64,000 nucleotides of DNA from JBBCJT01 sp037190665 (GCA_037190665.1 JBBCJT010000015.1:114014-178013), one strand, 5' to 3'. Positions 17,418 through 26,768 are shown, counted from the first letter of the stretch. The notes: generated from the letters alone by a model not told the origin. Made by a program: numbers and translations.

Positions 17418-18554
17418 ATGAAGAAGCTGAAAATTATGTCGGTCGTTGGCACTCGACCCGAGATCATTCGCCTTTCTCGCGTGTTCGCAGCCCTGGACGA
17501 GCACTGCGAGCATGTCCTAGTCCACACGGGGCAGAACTACGACTATGAGCTGAACCAGGTCTTCTTCGACGACCTCAAGCTGCGCAAGCCAGACCATTTC
17601 CTCAATAGCGCGGTCGGCAGCACCAGTGCTGCACACACCATCGGGACCCTCATCATCGAGGTAGACCGGCTACTCGCCGAAGTGCAGCCCGAGGCGATGC
17701 TGGTGCTGGGCGACACCAACAGCTGTCTCGCCGTGATCCCCGCCAAGCGGCGCAAGATCCCGATCTTCCATATGGAGGCCGGCAACCGGTGTTTCGACCT
17801 ACGGGTGCCGGAGGAGATCAATCGCCGCATCGTCGATCACACCTCGGATATCAACCTCACCTACAGCACAATCGCGCGCGACTACCTGTTGCGCGAGGGG
17901 CTGCCGCCGGACCGGGTCATCAAGACCGGCAGCCCCATGTACGAGGTGTTGCAGCACTACATGCCGCAGATCGAGGCTTCCGACGTGCTGAAGCGCCTCG
18001 ATCTGACCGAAGGCAAATACTTCGTGGTCAGTGCCCACCGCGAGGAGAATATCGAGTCGGAGCGGTCGTTCGGCAAATTGATGGACACCTTGAATGCCAT
18101 CGCGGAAGACCATGACCTGCCGGTGATCGTCTCCACGCATCCGCGTACGCGTAAGCGGATCCAGGCGACTTCAACCAGCTTCCATCCGCAGGTGCGCCTG
18201 CTGAAACCGCTCGGCTTCCACGACTACGTGAAGTTGCAGATGTCGGCCAAGGCGGTGCTGTCGGACAGCGGCACCATCAGCGAAGAGTCCTCCATCCTTA
18301 ACTTCCCGGCGCTCAATCTCCGCGAAACGCATGAGCGACCCGAAGGGATGGAAGAGGCTTCCGTCATGATGGTGGGATTGGGTGCCGAGCGCGTTCGCCA
18401 GGGCCTGGCTCTCCTGGATTCGCAGTCACGAGGCGCTACCCGTAGCCTGCGTCTTGTTGACGACTACAGCATGCCCAATGTCTCTGACAAAGTGGTTCGG
18501 ATCATCCACAGCTATGTGGATTACGTGAACCGTGTCGTGTGGCAGAAGTACTGA
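17418..18554 (+). CDS. fnlC: UDP-L-FucNAc-forming 2-epimerase, CapG/FnlC/WbjD type
   Basis: 378 residues. Motifs of the non-hydrolysing UDP-GlcNAc 2-epimerase (WecB) fold: VVGTRPEIIR, LVLGDTNS, HMEAGNRCFD, SAHREENI, STHPRTRKR, SDSGTISEESS. In the CapE-CapF-CapG set this enzyme performs the last step, from UDP-N-acetyl-L-talosamine to UDP-N-acetyl-L-fucosamine. The operon position is a better guide than the motifs, because WecB itself (UDP-ManNAc) has the same motifs. ATG at 17418, 3 bases after the previous stop. Confidence 0.88.
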   Translation: MKKLKIMSVVGTRPEIIRLSRVFAALDEHCEHVLVHTGQNYDYELNQVFFDDLKLRKPDHFLNSAVGSTSAAHTIGTLIIEVDRLLAEVQPEAMLVLGDTNSCLAVIPAKRRKIPIFHMEAGNRCFDLRVPEEINRRIVDHTSDINLTYSTIARDYLLREGLPPDRVIKTGSPMYEVLQHYMPQIEASDVLKRLDLTEGKYFVVSAHREENIESERSFGKLMDTLNAIAEDHDLPVIVSTHPRTRKRIQATSTSFHPQVRLLKPLGFHDYVKLQMSAKAVLSDSGTISEESSILNFPALNLRETHERPEGMEEASVMMVGLGAERVRQGLALLDSQSRGATRSLRLVDDYSMPNVSDKVVRIIHSYVDYVNRVVWQKY

Positions 18555-18558
18555 CGCC

Positions 18559-21492
18559 ATGAGGAAGCTCATCCCATTGGCGCATCTTTTGCTTTTTCGT
18601 TCCAGCACTCCTCGAGCCCTTTGGGTACGATCACGCGTCGCACTCGCGATCGGCAATCAGACGCGGGCCGCCGAGTTGTACCGCCGGTTGGCGCGCGGCA
18701 AGCGCGACAGCCCGGAGGCGTACTTCTACGCCAGCCTTGCGGCGCAACGGCTGCACGGGCCAAGTGAGGCGATCGCGGCACTGGAAGCGGGACTGCAGCA
18801 GTTTCCAGACCAGCCGCTGTTGTTCGGGCATTACATCCGCCTCTGTGCGGAACTCAATGATACCGGTCGCCTCATTCGGTATCTTCCGACCGCCAGTGCA
18901 GATGTGCGGCGCGCCTGCAAGCAGTTGTTCGACCAGTTTCCTGATCCTCATTTTCAATCGAACCTCATCGAACAATCGTTGCGCAGCGGGGCTACGCATC
19001 TGGTCAAACCCATGTTGGAATTACTGTTACAACGCTCCGATGATAATGTTCTGCTCTGGGGGTTGGTAGAAGTCCTGCTGCTGCACCAGCTCAATGACGA
19101 AGCAAAGCTCATCTACCGTCGGTTAGCCGTGCGCCCGGCGGAAGATCCTCTTGGGCTCTCGCACTCCGCACTCGCGGAGTATCGGTTGGGGAATCTGGAG
19201 CGCGCGCTTGGTATTCTGGAAGCAGGAATTCAAAGATTTCCGAACACGGAATTGATTGAACACTTCGCGGTCATTTGCGCGCAGCAGCGTCAGATGAATC
19301 GCCTCATCCGGTTCGCGGTGCCGGACGCGAAATCGGAACGGCAGGCTTGCGAGGCGCTTTTTAAGCGATTCCGTAGTCCTGAGATGCAGGTCGCGCTGAT
19401 CGATCACTGCCTCAACCATGGGCTCGAACAGCTTGCGGAGCAGAAGATTGAGGTGATTCGGGAAGGCTCGGACGATATATCCCTTCTATGGCAAATGTCC
19501 GTATTGCTGTGGTCCAGGGGACAGACGGAAGAAGCGAATGCGATACGTAGGAAGCTGGTTCAGCGCGCGCCGAAGGGCCCGGAGGATTATTTTATTTTGG
19601 GCTTGGCCCTCGAAGCCCTGTCCAGGTTGGACGAATGCCTCGAACGGCTCGAGCAAGGGCTTCTTTACTATCCAGCCGCACACGAACTTCTCTCGCTATA
19701 CATAAGAGTCTGCGCCAGTCGGTTCGAGTACGACCGATATCGCGATTTTCTGTGTTCGCTGAAGACGACTGAACCGCCGACGCCCGTCTCGATGCTGGAT
19801 TTCTACAGGACCAGCATGAGTACGCCCGTTGAGTTCGTCATCAATTTCGCGGATATCGAGCTACGGATGGGCGAACGCGATACGCGCGTTCTGAGACAGG
19901 ACTTTCACACCTACCTTCGCAAGAATTCCCAGTCGATCAGCATTGCGAAAGTGCTGACCTTTTACTGTAGATATCTACATCTTCCCGACGATTTCTGCTT
20001 GGAAGTTTACAGCGGGCTTCGAATTGCTTTCGATGGCGATAACAAAGTTAGCTGGTCGCTTCAGATACTGAATGAGATGACGCCGCCCATGATCCCGCGG
20101 TCCGCGATCCAGCCGGATGCAGAGATTCGCAGATTCATCGAGGCCAGCCGTCGAATGGCTGAAGACGCGCTGACGTTAAGCGAACCGATAGCGGACATGA
20201 CGAATAACTGGACCCCTTGGCAGTACATTTTTTGCCTCGGCGCTCCCGAGCTGTATGGCATTGCGATGGGTGCTTTCGAGAATTTCGTCTTTAATACCTG
20301 GCCGAAACTCAACTTCACCGCAGAGCACCTGGCAGATGCAATGGATGTCCGGAAGCAAGCGGGAAGGAAACTACGCATTGGGTTCATAGTTCACGACTCG
20401 ATGCCGATGATGTCGGGGTTCCTGCCTGGGTTCAACAAACAGCGGTTTGAGACCGTTTATCTGCGTCCAGGCAAGGCTGGCAAGTCCGCTGCGGCACAAG
20501 ACTGGATCGCCCGTGCCGGCAAGGTCGTACAGTATTCGGACGTCGACACGTACGCCGCTATCCAGACCATCGCCGACGAAGAACTGGACATAATCGTGTC
20601 GGGTCCTTCCGTTGCTGCGGTGTACTATCCCATGATGGCTCGCCTTGCGCCGCTCCAGATGGTCTTGTTGGAGCCTAACTGGACGGATGGACTGACTAAT
20701 GCAGATTACTACATTTCCTGGTTGCCTGGCGAGCCTCACCATTTTTCCGATTTCTACAAAACCAAAGTGGCGCTCTTCCAGCATCCACCCTATTGGATCG
20801 AGAAGCCGGAGGTGATGCAGAAGGGGCCGATCAGCCTGGAGGCGCGCGCGGAAATCAGGAATAGGTTGCTGAATGCGGGTCCCAAGACGCGCATCTACCT
20901 TTGCGCCAACACCCCTCCCAAGATCAGTCCCGACATGGACGGGATCTTCCAGGAGATTTTGGAGCGTGATGAGGACGCAATCCTTGTGCTTCTTCGAGGG
21001 GATTATGCGCCCACCAGAACGTTGAAGAGACGCCTGCGGGAGAGACTTGGACCCCGCTTCGATAGAGTGGTGTTCGTGGCGACCATGAGCAAAGACGATG
21101 CCCACAGACTACTGCAGTCTGTGGATTGCTGCCTGGATTCCTACCCTCTCTGCGGCATGTCCTCGAGCTTCGATGGGACCATGCTCGGCATACCGACGGT
21201 CACATTGCCAGCTGACATCCCGTTTGGTCGTTGGACCGCAGCCATTTATGAGTTCATGGGGGCAACAGAGCTGATAGCAAAGAGTCGCGAAGACTACATC
21301 GACAAGGCATTGAGGTTGGCATCGGACAAAGAATGGCGGGATCAACTATCCCAGGAGCTCAAAGAAAAATCGTGTCGATTCGTGGAGAGTGAGGCCAGCA
21401 GCCAGGAACTTGAAACATTTCTTCTGCAGGCTTGGGATCGGAAACTTCAAGGACTGCCGTCGACGAATTGGATTGGCGGCCAGTGGCAATAG
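18559..21492 (+). CDS. TPR protein with OGT/SPINDLY-like glycosyltransferase domain
   Basis: 977 residues from the ATG at 18559. About 18600-19750 encodes repeated helical pairs of TPR type (for example AIAALEAGLQQFPDQPLLFG and ALGILEAGIQRFPNTEL). The C-terminal third (about 20360-21440) is a GT-B lobe like O-GlcNAc transferases, with IGFIVHDSMPMMSGFLPGF, LICANTPPK-type IYLCANTPPKISPDM, and CCLDSYPLCGMSSSFDGTMLG near the donor site. It may glycosylate a protein, or be a capsule glycosyltransferase of the same fold. Its base composition is visibly less GC-rich than its neighbours (many ATT, AAA, TTT codons), which suggests later acquisition. It follows fnlC by 4 bp. Confidence 0.75.
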   Translation: MRKLIPLAHLLLFRSSTPRALWVRSRVALAIGNQTRAAELYRRLARGKRDSPEAYFYASLAAQRLHGPSEAIAALEAGLQQFPDQPLLFGHYIRLCAELNDTGRLIRYLPTASADVRRACKQLFDQFPDPHFQSNLIEQSLRSGATHLVKPMLELLLQRSDDNVLLWGLVEVLLLHQLNDEAKLIYRRLAVRPAEDPLGLSHSALAEYRLGNLERALGILEAGIQRFPNTELIEHFAVICAQQRQMNRLIRFAVPDAKSERQACEALFKRFRSPEMQVALIDHCLNHGLEQLAEQKIEVIREGSDDISLLWQMSVLLWSRGQTEEANAIRRKLVQRAPKGPEDYFILGLALEALSRLDECLERLEQGLLYYPAAHELLSLYIRVCASRFEYDRYRDFLCSLKTTEPPTPVSMLDFYRTSMSTPVEFVINFADIELRMGERDTRVLRQDFHTYLRKNSQSISIAKVLTFYCRYLHLPDDFCLEVYSGLRIAFDGDNKVSWSLQILNEMTPPMIPRSAIQPDAEIRRFIEASRRMAEDALTLSEPIADMTNNWTPWQYIFCLGAPELYGIAMGAFENFVFNTWPKLNFTAEHLADAMDVRKQAGRKLRIGFIVHDSMPMMSGFLPGFNKQRFETVYLRPGKAGKSAAAQDWIARAGKVVQYSDVDTYAAIQTIADEELDIIVSGPSVAAVYYPMMARLAPLQMVLLEPNWTDGLTNADYYISWLPGEPHHFSDFYKTKVALFQHPPYWIEKPEVMQKGPISLEARAEIRNRLLNAGPKTRIYLCANTPPKISPDMDGIFQEILERDEDAILVLLRGDYAPTRTLKRRLRERLGPRFDRVVFVATMSKDDAHRLLQSVDCCLDSYPLCGMSSSFDGTMLGIPTVTLPADIPFGRWTAAIYEFMGATELIAKSREDYIDKALRLASDKEWRDQLSQELKEKSCRFVESEASSQELETFLLQAWDRKLQGLPSTNWIGGQWQ

Positions 21493-21552
21493 CAATCGGT
21501 TGTGGAGAGCTGTAGGCGCGAACTTCCGGGCGCGCCGGCGGGCAATGGCTTA

Positions 21553-22447
21553 GAGTCCGTTTGAAAGTCAGTGATGGGCGACGCGGCGGAGTAGCAGGGC
21601 GCCCATGGCGACGTGGATCATAGCCTCGGACACGTCGAGGCGCTTCTCGTAGTCACGGACGAGGCGGCGCCAGCGGATCATCCAACCGAAGGTGCGCTCC
21701 ACGACCCATCGGCGCGGGACGACCTCGAAGCCCACTGCCTTGTCGGAGCGGCGGACAATCTCGACCACGAAGTCGAGGAACGCAGCCTTGTCCATGAGCT
21801 TGGTGCGGTCGTAGCCCGCGTCGGCGAACAGGTGCTTCAGCCAAGGCCAGCGCTTGCGGATGGCGTCGAGGATCGTCTGCGCACCGGCGCTGTCCGACAC
21901 ATCAGCAGGCGTGAGGTTGACCATCAGCAGCCGCCCGTCCGTGTCCACGGCGACGTGGCGCTTGCGCCCGACGATCCACTTTCCGCCGTCGAAGCCGCGC
22001 ACCTCGGCGAACGGCGCCTTCACCGTCTGGCTGTCGAGCGCGCCGCCCGTGGGGCTGGCCTCACGCCCCGCCGCCTGCCTGTCCAGCATCAGCGCCACGT
22101 CGTGGATGGTGCGGAACAGCAGCCGCCGGACGAAGCGCCGGAACCACCAGTAGACCGTCTGCCAAGGGCCGAAGTGCACTGGCAGCATTCGCCACCCGCC
22201 CGCGCTGCGCGCCATGTAGCGGATCGCGTTCAGCACCTCACGCAGATCGACCGCAGGCTTCCGACCCCGCCGCGGCGGCTTCGGGAGCAGCGGCTCGATC
22301 CGCGACCATTCCTCGTCCGTCAGGTCAGACGGGTAGCGCTTCGTCTTCCGGCCAAGTTCGGCCATCCGGCCTCGGGTCGCTCGGGTCCACATCCCGAGCT
22401 TGAATCACCCCCGACCGCCTCGCGCCAAGCCATTCTCAAACGGTCAC
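21553..22447. mobile_element. IS5-family insertion sequence
   Basis: The element encodes one transposase on the minus strand. The ends are imperfect inverted repeats: GAGTCCGTTTGAAA at 21553, and GTGACCGTTTGAGA read inward on the minus strand from 22447. Length is about 895 bp, normal for the IS427/IS1031 branch. I see no convincing target-site duplication (left flank TTA, right flank TGA). It sits between the polysaccharide cluster and the decayed prophage. Confidence 0.8.
21568..22392 (-). CDS. IS5-family transposase
   Basis: 274 residues, or 265 if translation starts at the internal Met at 22365 (MAELGRK). It has the N-terminal DUF4096-like segment (LTDEEWSRIEPLLP, RYMARSAGGWRMLP) and a DDE catalytic domain: D in GALDSQTVK, D in LFADAGYD, and E in RRWVVERTFGWM. 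It is intact, with no frameshift, so it is probably active. Confidence 0.92.
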   Translation of the reverse strand: MWTRATRGRMAELGRKTKRYPSDLTDEEWSRIEPLLPKPPRRGRKPAVDLREVLNAIRYMARSAGGWRMLPVHFGPWQTVYWWFRRFVRRLLFRTIHDVALMLDRQAAGREASPTGGALDSQTVKAPFAEVRGFDGGKWIVGRKRHVAVDTDGRLLMVNLTPADVSDSAGAQTILDAIRKRWPWLKHLFADAGYDRTKLMDKAAFLDFVVEIVRRSDKAVGFEVVPRRWVVERTFGWMIRWRRLVRDYEKRLDVSEAMIHVAMGALLLRRVAHH

Positions 22448-22669
22448 TGAGATAACCGGCTTTCGAGAGCTCATAGTCTACCTGAGCAGCATCCCGCGCC
22501 TGCCGCGGCCCGATACGCGCCGGCAGCCAAGCGGGTGGGATCCTAATTCGGCGGCGGCACGTGCGTGCTCTAGATTAGGCGTCGGCGTCGCCCCGATCCT
22601 AAATCCGGCTTGCGACTGGCGAATCGGAAGGCGAGCCCTGCTTCCCGCGGGGCCATCTCTGCGACAGGG
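22448..22669. other. Short decayed stretch beside the IS element
   Basis: No intact gene is present. On the minus strand a short frame beginning MNPVAEMAPREAGL (start near 22675) looks like a leftover from the phage tail block that follows, but it stops after about 30 residues. Confidence 0.3.
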
Positions 22670-23005
22670 TTCATGGTCGTCCCTGAAGATCGCGGAGATG
22701 TCGTCGAGCTTCATCAGGCGCTGCCGCTTCGGGCGAGAGGGGGGGGCCTTGCAAGCGGCGTCGCCCACGCCCTCTCCAGGCGGTGACGGCGTGGCGGGCA
22801 ACCGCCTTGACCACGAAGGCGAAGGACAGGCCGCGCGACATATCCGGGTCGAGGTTCGGGTGGCGATACGAATTACGGCCAGCCGACGCGTGGCCGCGGG
22901 CTGTGCCGCGGCCATCACCGCCGTGGTCACCGGCCGGATCTCCACGCGCACGCCGTGCGGCAGGGCGAGCCAGTACGGCTCCGCCGCGAGGTCGAGGGTG
23001 AGCAT
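22670..23005 (-). pseudogene. Phage tail-assembly chaperone-like gene, frameshifted
   Basis: The start (ATG at 23005, AGGAA upstream) reads MLTLDLAAEPYWLALPHGV and then RPVTTAVMAAAQ, a pattern I associate with tail-assembly proteins of lambdoid and GTA-like alphaproteobacterial phages. Near 22880 the sensible reading moves to another frame (LDPDMSRGLSFAFVVKAVARHAVTAW). It later returns to the first frame (KLDDISAIFRD). At least two indels have therefore broken the gene. It marks the remains of a tail module transcribed on the minus strand. Confidence 0.6.
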
Positions 23006-23157
23006 TGCGTGTTCCTGTCGTGACGGGTGTGGTCTGCACGCATAATCGGGCGGTCGGCTTTGGGCCTGCTGCAGTCAAGTGATGGCGTTCAGCACGCGCG
23101 CGCGCCTCTCATTTCCGGTAACCATCCAATCGTTGGTCGCGAATCGGAAGAAGGCGA

Positions 23158-23877
23158 ATGGATGAGTATGTGAAGCTGGCAAGGCGCGCGGCCGATGCCT
23201 TTGTGATCTTGAGCAAAATTCGGACACTGGCCCTCAAGACCTGGAACGACTTGGAGGAAGCCCAGATCGAGGGCCCACCGGCCGTGAAAGAGGCTCTTCA
23301 AGCCTATCTGGAAAGCCTCGTCGCTCTGGTTCCCGAGGTGAAAGGTACCAGCAACCTTGGCCGCCATATCCACTTCAACTGCCGTGGTGACTATTGGGAT
23401 ATCGTAAACTTCGACATTCCTTCCGTCGAAGCTGCGATTCAGAAATTGCTCTCGACGCCTCCGCCGGAGAATGACAAGCGATTTGGATTCGAAGACCTCT
23501 TGCATGCCAAGGTACGCGATACGGCTCTGCCGCTCTATCGCGACGGGCACATGAAGGAGGCGGTGGTGAGGGCCTACGAGGAGGTCTTCATTGAGATCCG
23601 CCGCCGGACGGGCCGACAGGAGGACGGCGCGAAGCTGATCAACGAGGTGCTCAAACCGGAGAAGCCAATTCTCATCCTGAAGACTCTTGAGACAGAAAGT
23701 GGGCTGAGCAGACAGAAAGGATTCATGGAGCTGCTACGCGGCTCGTATCAGGCGTTTCGGAATGTGCTTGCTCATCCAGACCCGGAGCTTCGCGTATCGG
23801 CTCAGTCCGCCGCGCGACACCTCATCTTCGTCTCGATCCTGATGCGCGCTATCGTTGAAGCGAAGAAGGCGACCTAA
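23158..23877 (+). CDS. TIGR02391/Ymh-like HEPN-domain protein
   Basis: 239 residues. The C-terminal ~125 residues resemble the TIGR02391 (Ymh) family, which belongs to the HEPN superfamily of ribonucleases found in toxin and abortive-infection systems. Visible features are VRDTALPLYRDGHMKEAVVRAYEEVF, and the key FRNVLAH, an RxxxxH motif (R201, H206) that is the HEPN active site. The N-terminal ~100 residues are not recognised. It is intact and on the plus strand, while the flanking tail genes are broken and on the minus strand, so it probably arrived as an independent cargo gene. RNA cleavage on phage infection is inferred, not shown. Confidence 0.7.
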   Translation: MDEYVKLARRAADAFVILSKIRTLALKTWNDLEEAQIEGPPAVKEALQAYLESLVALVPEVKGTSNLGRHIHFNCRGDYWDIVNFDIPSVEAAIQKLLSTPPPENDKRFGFEDLLHAKVRDTALPLYRDGHMKEAVVRAYEEVFIEIRRRTGRQEDGAKLINEVLKPEKPILILKTLETESGLSRQKGFMELLRGSYQAFRNVLAHPDPELRVSAQSAARHLIFVSILMRAIVEAKKAT

Positions 23878-23895
23878 TCCTCGGCAATCGAGGCG

Positions 23896-24170
23896 CTACG
23901 CGCACTCTGTCCTGGCCTGCTGGTTCTTGAGCACGGCGGTCATCATGCGCGTCGCGGTCGCCTTGAACGCCACGCGGAACTCGAAGCTCGCCTCGACCCC
24001 GTCAGGCCCTTCGATCGGCGTCTTGGCGAGTGCCAGGTAAACCTCGTGCAGCGTTAAGGTCAGGCTGCGGTTGGCATCGATCCTCGCCAAAGGCGAACTC
24101 CGCCGTCGCGTTGTTCTGCGTCTGGCTCAGCACGCCGGTATCGATGCGATCGTCGTGCTCTGTTCATGCC
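23896..24170 (-). pseudogene. Phage tail-tube-like protein fragment, frameshifted
   Basis: The minus-strand frame ending at 23896 reads LTLTLHEVYLALAKTPIEGP and then FRVAFKATATRMMTAVLKNQ, a C-terminal pattern seen in tail-tube proteins of alphaproteobacterial phages. The upstream part (DDRIDTGVLSQTQNNATAEFAFGE, about 24100-24170) lies in a different frame. No start codon or N-terminal domain is present, and the fragment abuts the end of the large terminase gene. Portal, capsid and connector genes that normally lie between the two are missing. Confidence 0.55.
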
Positions 24171-24174
24171 GCTT

Positions 24175-26223
24175 CTACCTTTTGAACCAGTCTCTGCCTG
24201 TGTTGCCGAGCCAGTTCCTTGTATCTCCGAGCCATGAGTCTCTGGCGGGGTAATACGCTTGGTACCGTCGTGCCGGCGAGGTCGGCCTGGTGTGCTGCGG
24301 TGGCGCCGCCTCTGCTGGCTGTTCGTGCAGATCGCGGCGTGTGGACGGCAGGTATCCTGGCGTATCGGGCGGCGGCGCATCGAGCGCCTCCTGCAGCGCG
24401 GTCCAGCGCCCTTCGCCCCATCCGTCCATGCCCAGCGCCGCTGCGGCCGCCCGTGCATAGACCCGGCAGTCGAGTGCGTCGTTGCGCTCGCGGCTCTTGA
24501 CCCATTCGAGGCGGCGATAGCCGTTGCGCCGGGTGCGGGCGACCAGCCGCTCGGCGGTCAGCTGCCGGCAGACCTCCTCGCCCGCGGCATGGACCGGCAG
24601 GTGGACATAGCCGGGCGGGTACGCCTCGCCGCTCTCGGCAGTGGGCCGGTCCAGCCGCAGCCAGGCATAGGTCTCGCCCTTAAGGAATGAGGCGCCGACC
24701 GGCCAGACCTTCACCCCACCCTTACGACGTCCGTTGCGGCGGATCTCGGTGGCGGTGGGCGCGCCGATCGCAGCCCGCAGCGCCTCCTGCCCCTTGACCG
24801 CGATCAGCCGCACGGCGGCGCCCTTGCGGACAAAGTCGTACACCTCGGCGGTGGTCAGCCCGTCGCCGCTGTCGATCGCCGCCATCGCGATGGACAGACG
24901 ATGGCCGGTGGCATGCACCCAGCGCTCGGCGAGCATGGCGCGCAGGCTCGCCCACACCTCCGGCCGGTGCGGGGCGCCGTCCAGCACCCGGTGCTCGACC
25001 AGGAACGAGCGGCGATCCCGCCCCCACGCCCAGACACTGGCCTCCAGCCGGTCGCGCTGGACGTCGATGCCGGCGGTCAGCAACAGCCCGTCGCGGGGGA
25101 CGGTGCCAGGATTCCAGACCTCGCGGCGGTCGTACAGGCGCTGCCAGTCGGGCGCCTCGCCGCTCTCCTGCCAGGTCTCGCCGAGCACGGTGTTGCGAAA
25201 GGTCTTCAGCGCCCGGTCGTCGCCCTGGGCGGCGTCCCAGTCGCGCGCGATCTGCTCCCAGGACAGCCATCCCAGCGGGGCGTATAGCGCCGAGAGATGG
25301 AAGCCGATGGCGTGCGGGTCGGTCGCCTCGGCTGTGGGCCGCCAGGCGCCGGCGGCCAGCATGGCGGTCTTGTGCCGCTCGGCGATCAGCGCCTCGCAGC
25401 CCTCGCAGCGGTACTGGGCAGTTTGTGGGGCGCCCTTGTCCCAGACCAGCCGCTCGAACCGCAGATGTTGCGGGTGCTGGCAGTGCGGGCAGGGCAGGAA
25501 GTAGCGGCGCTGGTCGGTGGCGAGGTACTCGCGCTCGATGCGCGACAGGCCGGTGAGCGTGGGGGTGGAGACCAGCAGGGTCTTGCGCCGCCAGCCATAG
25601 GTGCGGGCACGGGCCTCGGCGAGTGCCACGGGATCGCCCTCGCCGTCGACATCGCCGGGCCAGGCATCGACCTCGTCAAGGAACAGGTAGCGGGCGGACA
25701 TCGACCGCAGGCCGACGGCACTGTTGGCGCCGGTCATCACCAGCTGGCCGCCGGGGAACTCCTTGGACAGCTGGCGATTGCCGGAGTCGCGGGCCCGCGC
25801 CGGGGCGATCCGCGCGGCCAGCGCCGGGGTCTGCTCGATCAGCGGATCGATGCGCTGGTCGGAGAAGCGCTTGGCGAGCTCGGTGGTGGGCTGGACCGCG
25901 AGCATGGGCCCGGGCGCGTGGTGGATGACGTAGCCGATCCAGTTGTTGCCGCACTCGGTGCCGCCCACCTGGGCGCCTTTCATCAGGACGATGCGCCGGG
26001 CCGGGTGGGCGGGGGACAGCGCGTCCATCACCGCCCGCAGGTACGGGGTGCGCACGGTGCGCCAGGGACCGGGCTCGGCACTGCCGCGCGATCCCAGCTG
26101 GCGGTGGCGGTCGGCCCAGTCGGAGACCAGCAGCGCCGGCTCCGGCGCCAGACCGCTGCGCCAGGCGTGCAGCAGGTCGGCGGCGCCGTCGAACTCCGCG
26201 AGCAGATCGATAGTCCCGCTCAC
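24175..26223 (-). CDS. Phage terminase large subunit, GpA family
   Basis: 682 residues from a GTG at 26223 whose bases overlap the small-subunit stop (GTGA). The N-terminal packaging ATPase has Walker A (MKGAQVGGTE) and Walker B (RYLFLDEVDAW). A zinc-ribbon-like pair (CPHC, CEGC) follows. The C-terminal nuclease domain has acidic residues in GIDVQRDRLEASVWAWG and AIDSGDG and a basic C-terminal part. It would cut concatemeric phage DNA and drive it into proheads. It appears intact, but all head genes downstream are absent. Confidence 0.88.
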   Translation of the reverse strand: MSGTIDLLAEFDGAADLLHAWRSGLAPEPALLVSDWADRHRQLGSRGSAEPGPWRTVRTPYLRAVMDALSPAHPARRIVLMKGAQVGGTECGNNWIGYVIHHAPGPMLAVQPTTELAKRFSDQRIDPLIEQTPALAARIAPARARDSGNRQLSKEFPGGQLVMTGANSAVGLRSMSARYLFLDEVDAWPGDVDGEGDPVALAEARARTYGWRRKTLLVSTPTLTGLSRIEREYLATDQRRYFLPCPHCQHPQHLRFERLVWDKGAPQTAQYRCEGCEALIAERHKTAMLAAGAWRPTAEATDPHAIGFHLSALYAPLGWLSWEQIARDWDAAQGDDRALKTFRNTVLGETWQESGEAPDWQRLYDRREVWNPGTVPRDGLLLTAGIDVQRDRLEASVWAWGRDRRSFLVEHRVLDGAPHRPEVWASLRAMLAERWVHATGHRLSIAMAAIDSGDGLTTAEVYDFVRKGAAVRLIAVKGQEALRAAIGAPTATEIRRNGRRKGGVKVWPVGASFLKGETYAWLRLDRPTAESGEAYPPGYVHLPVHAAGEEVCRQLTAERLVARTRRNGYRRLEWVKSRERNDALDCRVYARAAAAALGMDGWGEGRWTALQEALDAPPPDTPGYLPSTRRDLHEQPAEAAPPQHTRPTSPARRYQAYYPARDSWLGDTRNWLGNTGRDWFKR

Positions 26224-26768
26224 AGCGTCACCTGCGGGACGGCACGGGCGGACAGATGCGTGCGCAGGGCGGCCTCCAGCAGCGTCTGCAGCCGATGCGC
26301 ATCGACACTGAGCTCGGCCGCCAGCTCGCCGGCGCAACGGCTGGGCCAGGCGAGGATGGCGTCGCGCTCCTCGCGGGCGAGGCGGTTGACCAGCAGCAGG
26401 GTGCGGGCCTTGTCGACCAGCTGGCCACGCCGCTCCTCCAGTCGCAGCTTGCGCTCCTGGGCCTTCAGCACCTCGTTGGCGGTGCGCGCCGAGTGGAAGC
26501 TGGCGGCCGACGGCAGATCGGGCGCGGCAGGGCGAGGGGGCGGAGGAGGGTGCACTGCCGCTGCCGGTGGCACCCGGCCCATCTGCCGTGCCGGATCGCT
26601 GCTGGCGGCCAGATGCGTGCGCACCTTGTCGATGTCCCACAGCCCGTCCGCCTCGGGCGCGATGCGTCCCGACCGCTGGGCTTTCTGCAGTGCGGTGTGC
26701 GACAGGCCCAGCCGGCGTGCCACCTCCCGCTGCGAGGCCACGCGTGGCGCCTGCGATGCCGCGATCAT
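26220..26768 (-). CDS. Terminase small subunit-like DNA-binding protein
   Basis: 182 residues from the ATG at 26768; a TTG at 26789 is possible but less likely. The N-terminal winged-helix motif (SQREVARRLGLSHTALQKAQ, then GLWDIDKV) resembles the Nu1 family that recognises the packaging site. A Pro-rich linker follows, and then a helical region (LKAQERKLRLEERRGQLVDK) for oligomerisation and large-subunit contact. It is coupled to the large subunit by a 4-bp overlap, which supports the assignment. Confidence 0.75.
   Translation of the reverse strand: MIAASQAPRVASQREVARRLGLSHTALQKAQRSGRIAPEADGLWDIDKVRTHLAASSDPARQMGRVPPAAAVHPPPPPRPAAPDLPSAASFHSARTANEVLKAQERKLRLEERRGQLVDKARTLLLVNRLAREERDAILAWPSRCAGELAAELSVDAHRLQTLLEAALRTHLSARAVPQVTL

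Noticed and set aside
21549..22450. Target-site duplication around the IS5 element
   Set aside because: The flanks (TTA and TGA) differ, so no duplication can be claimed.
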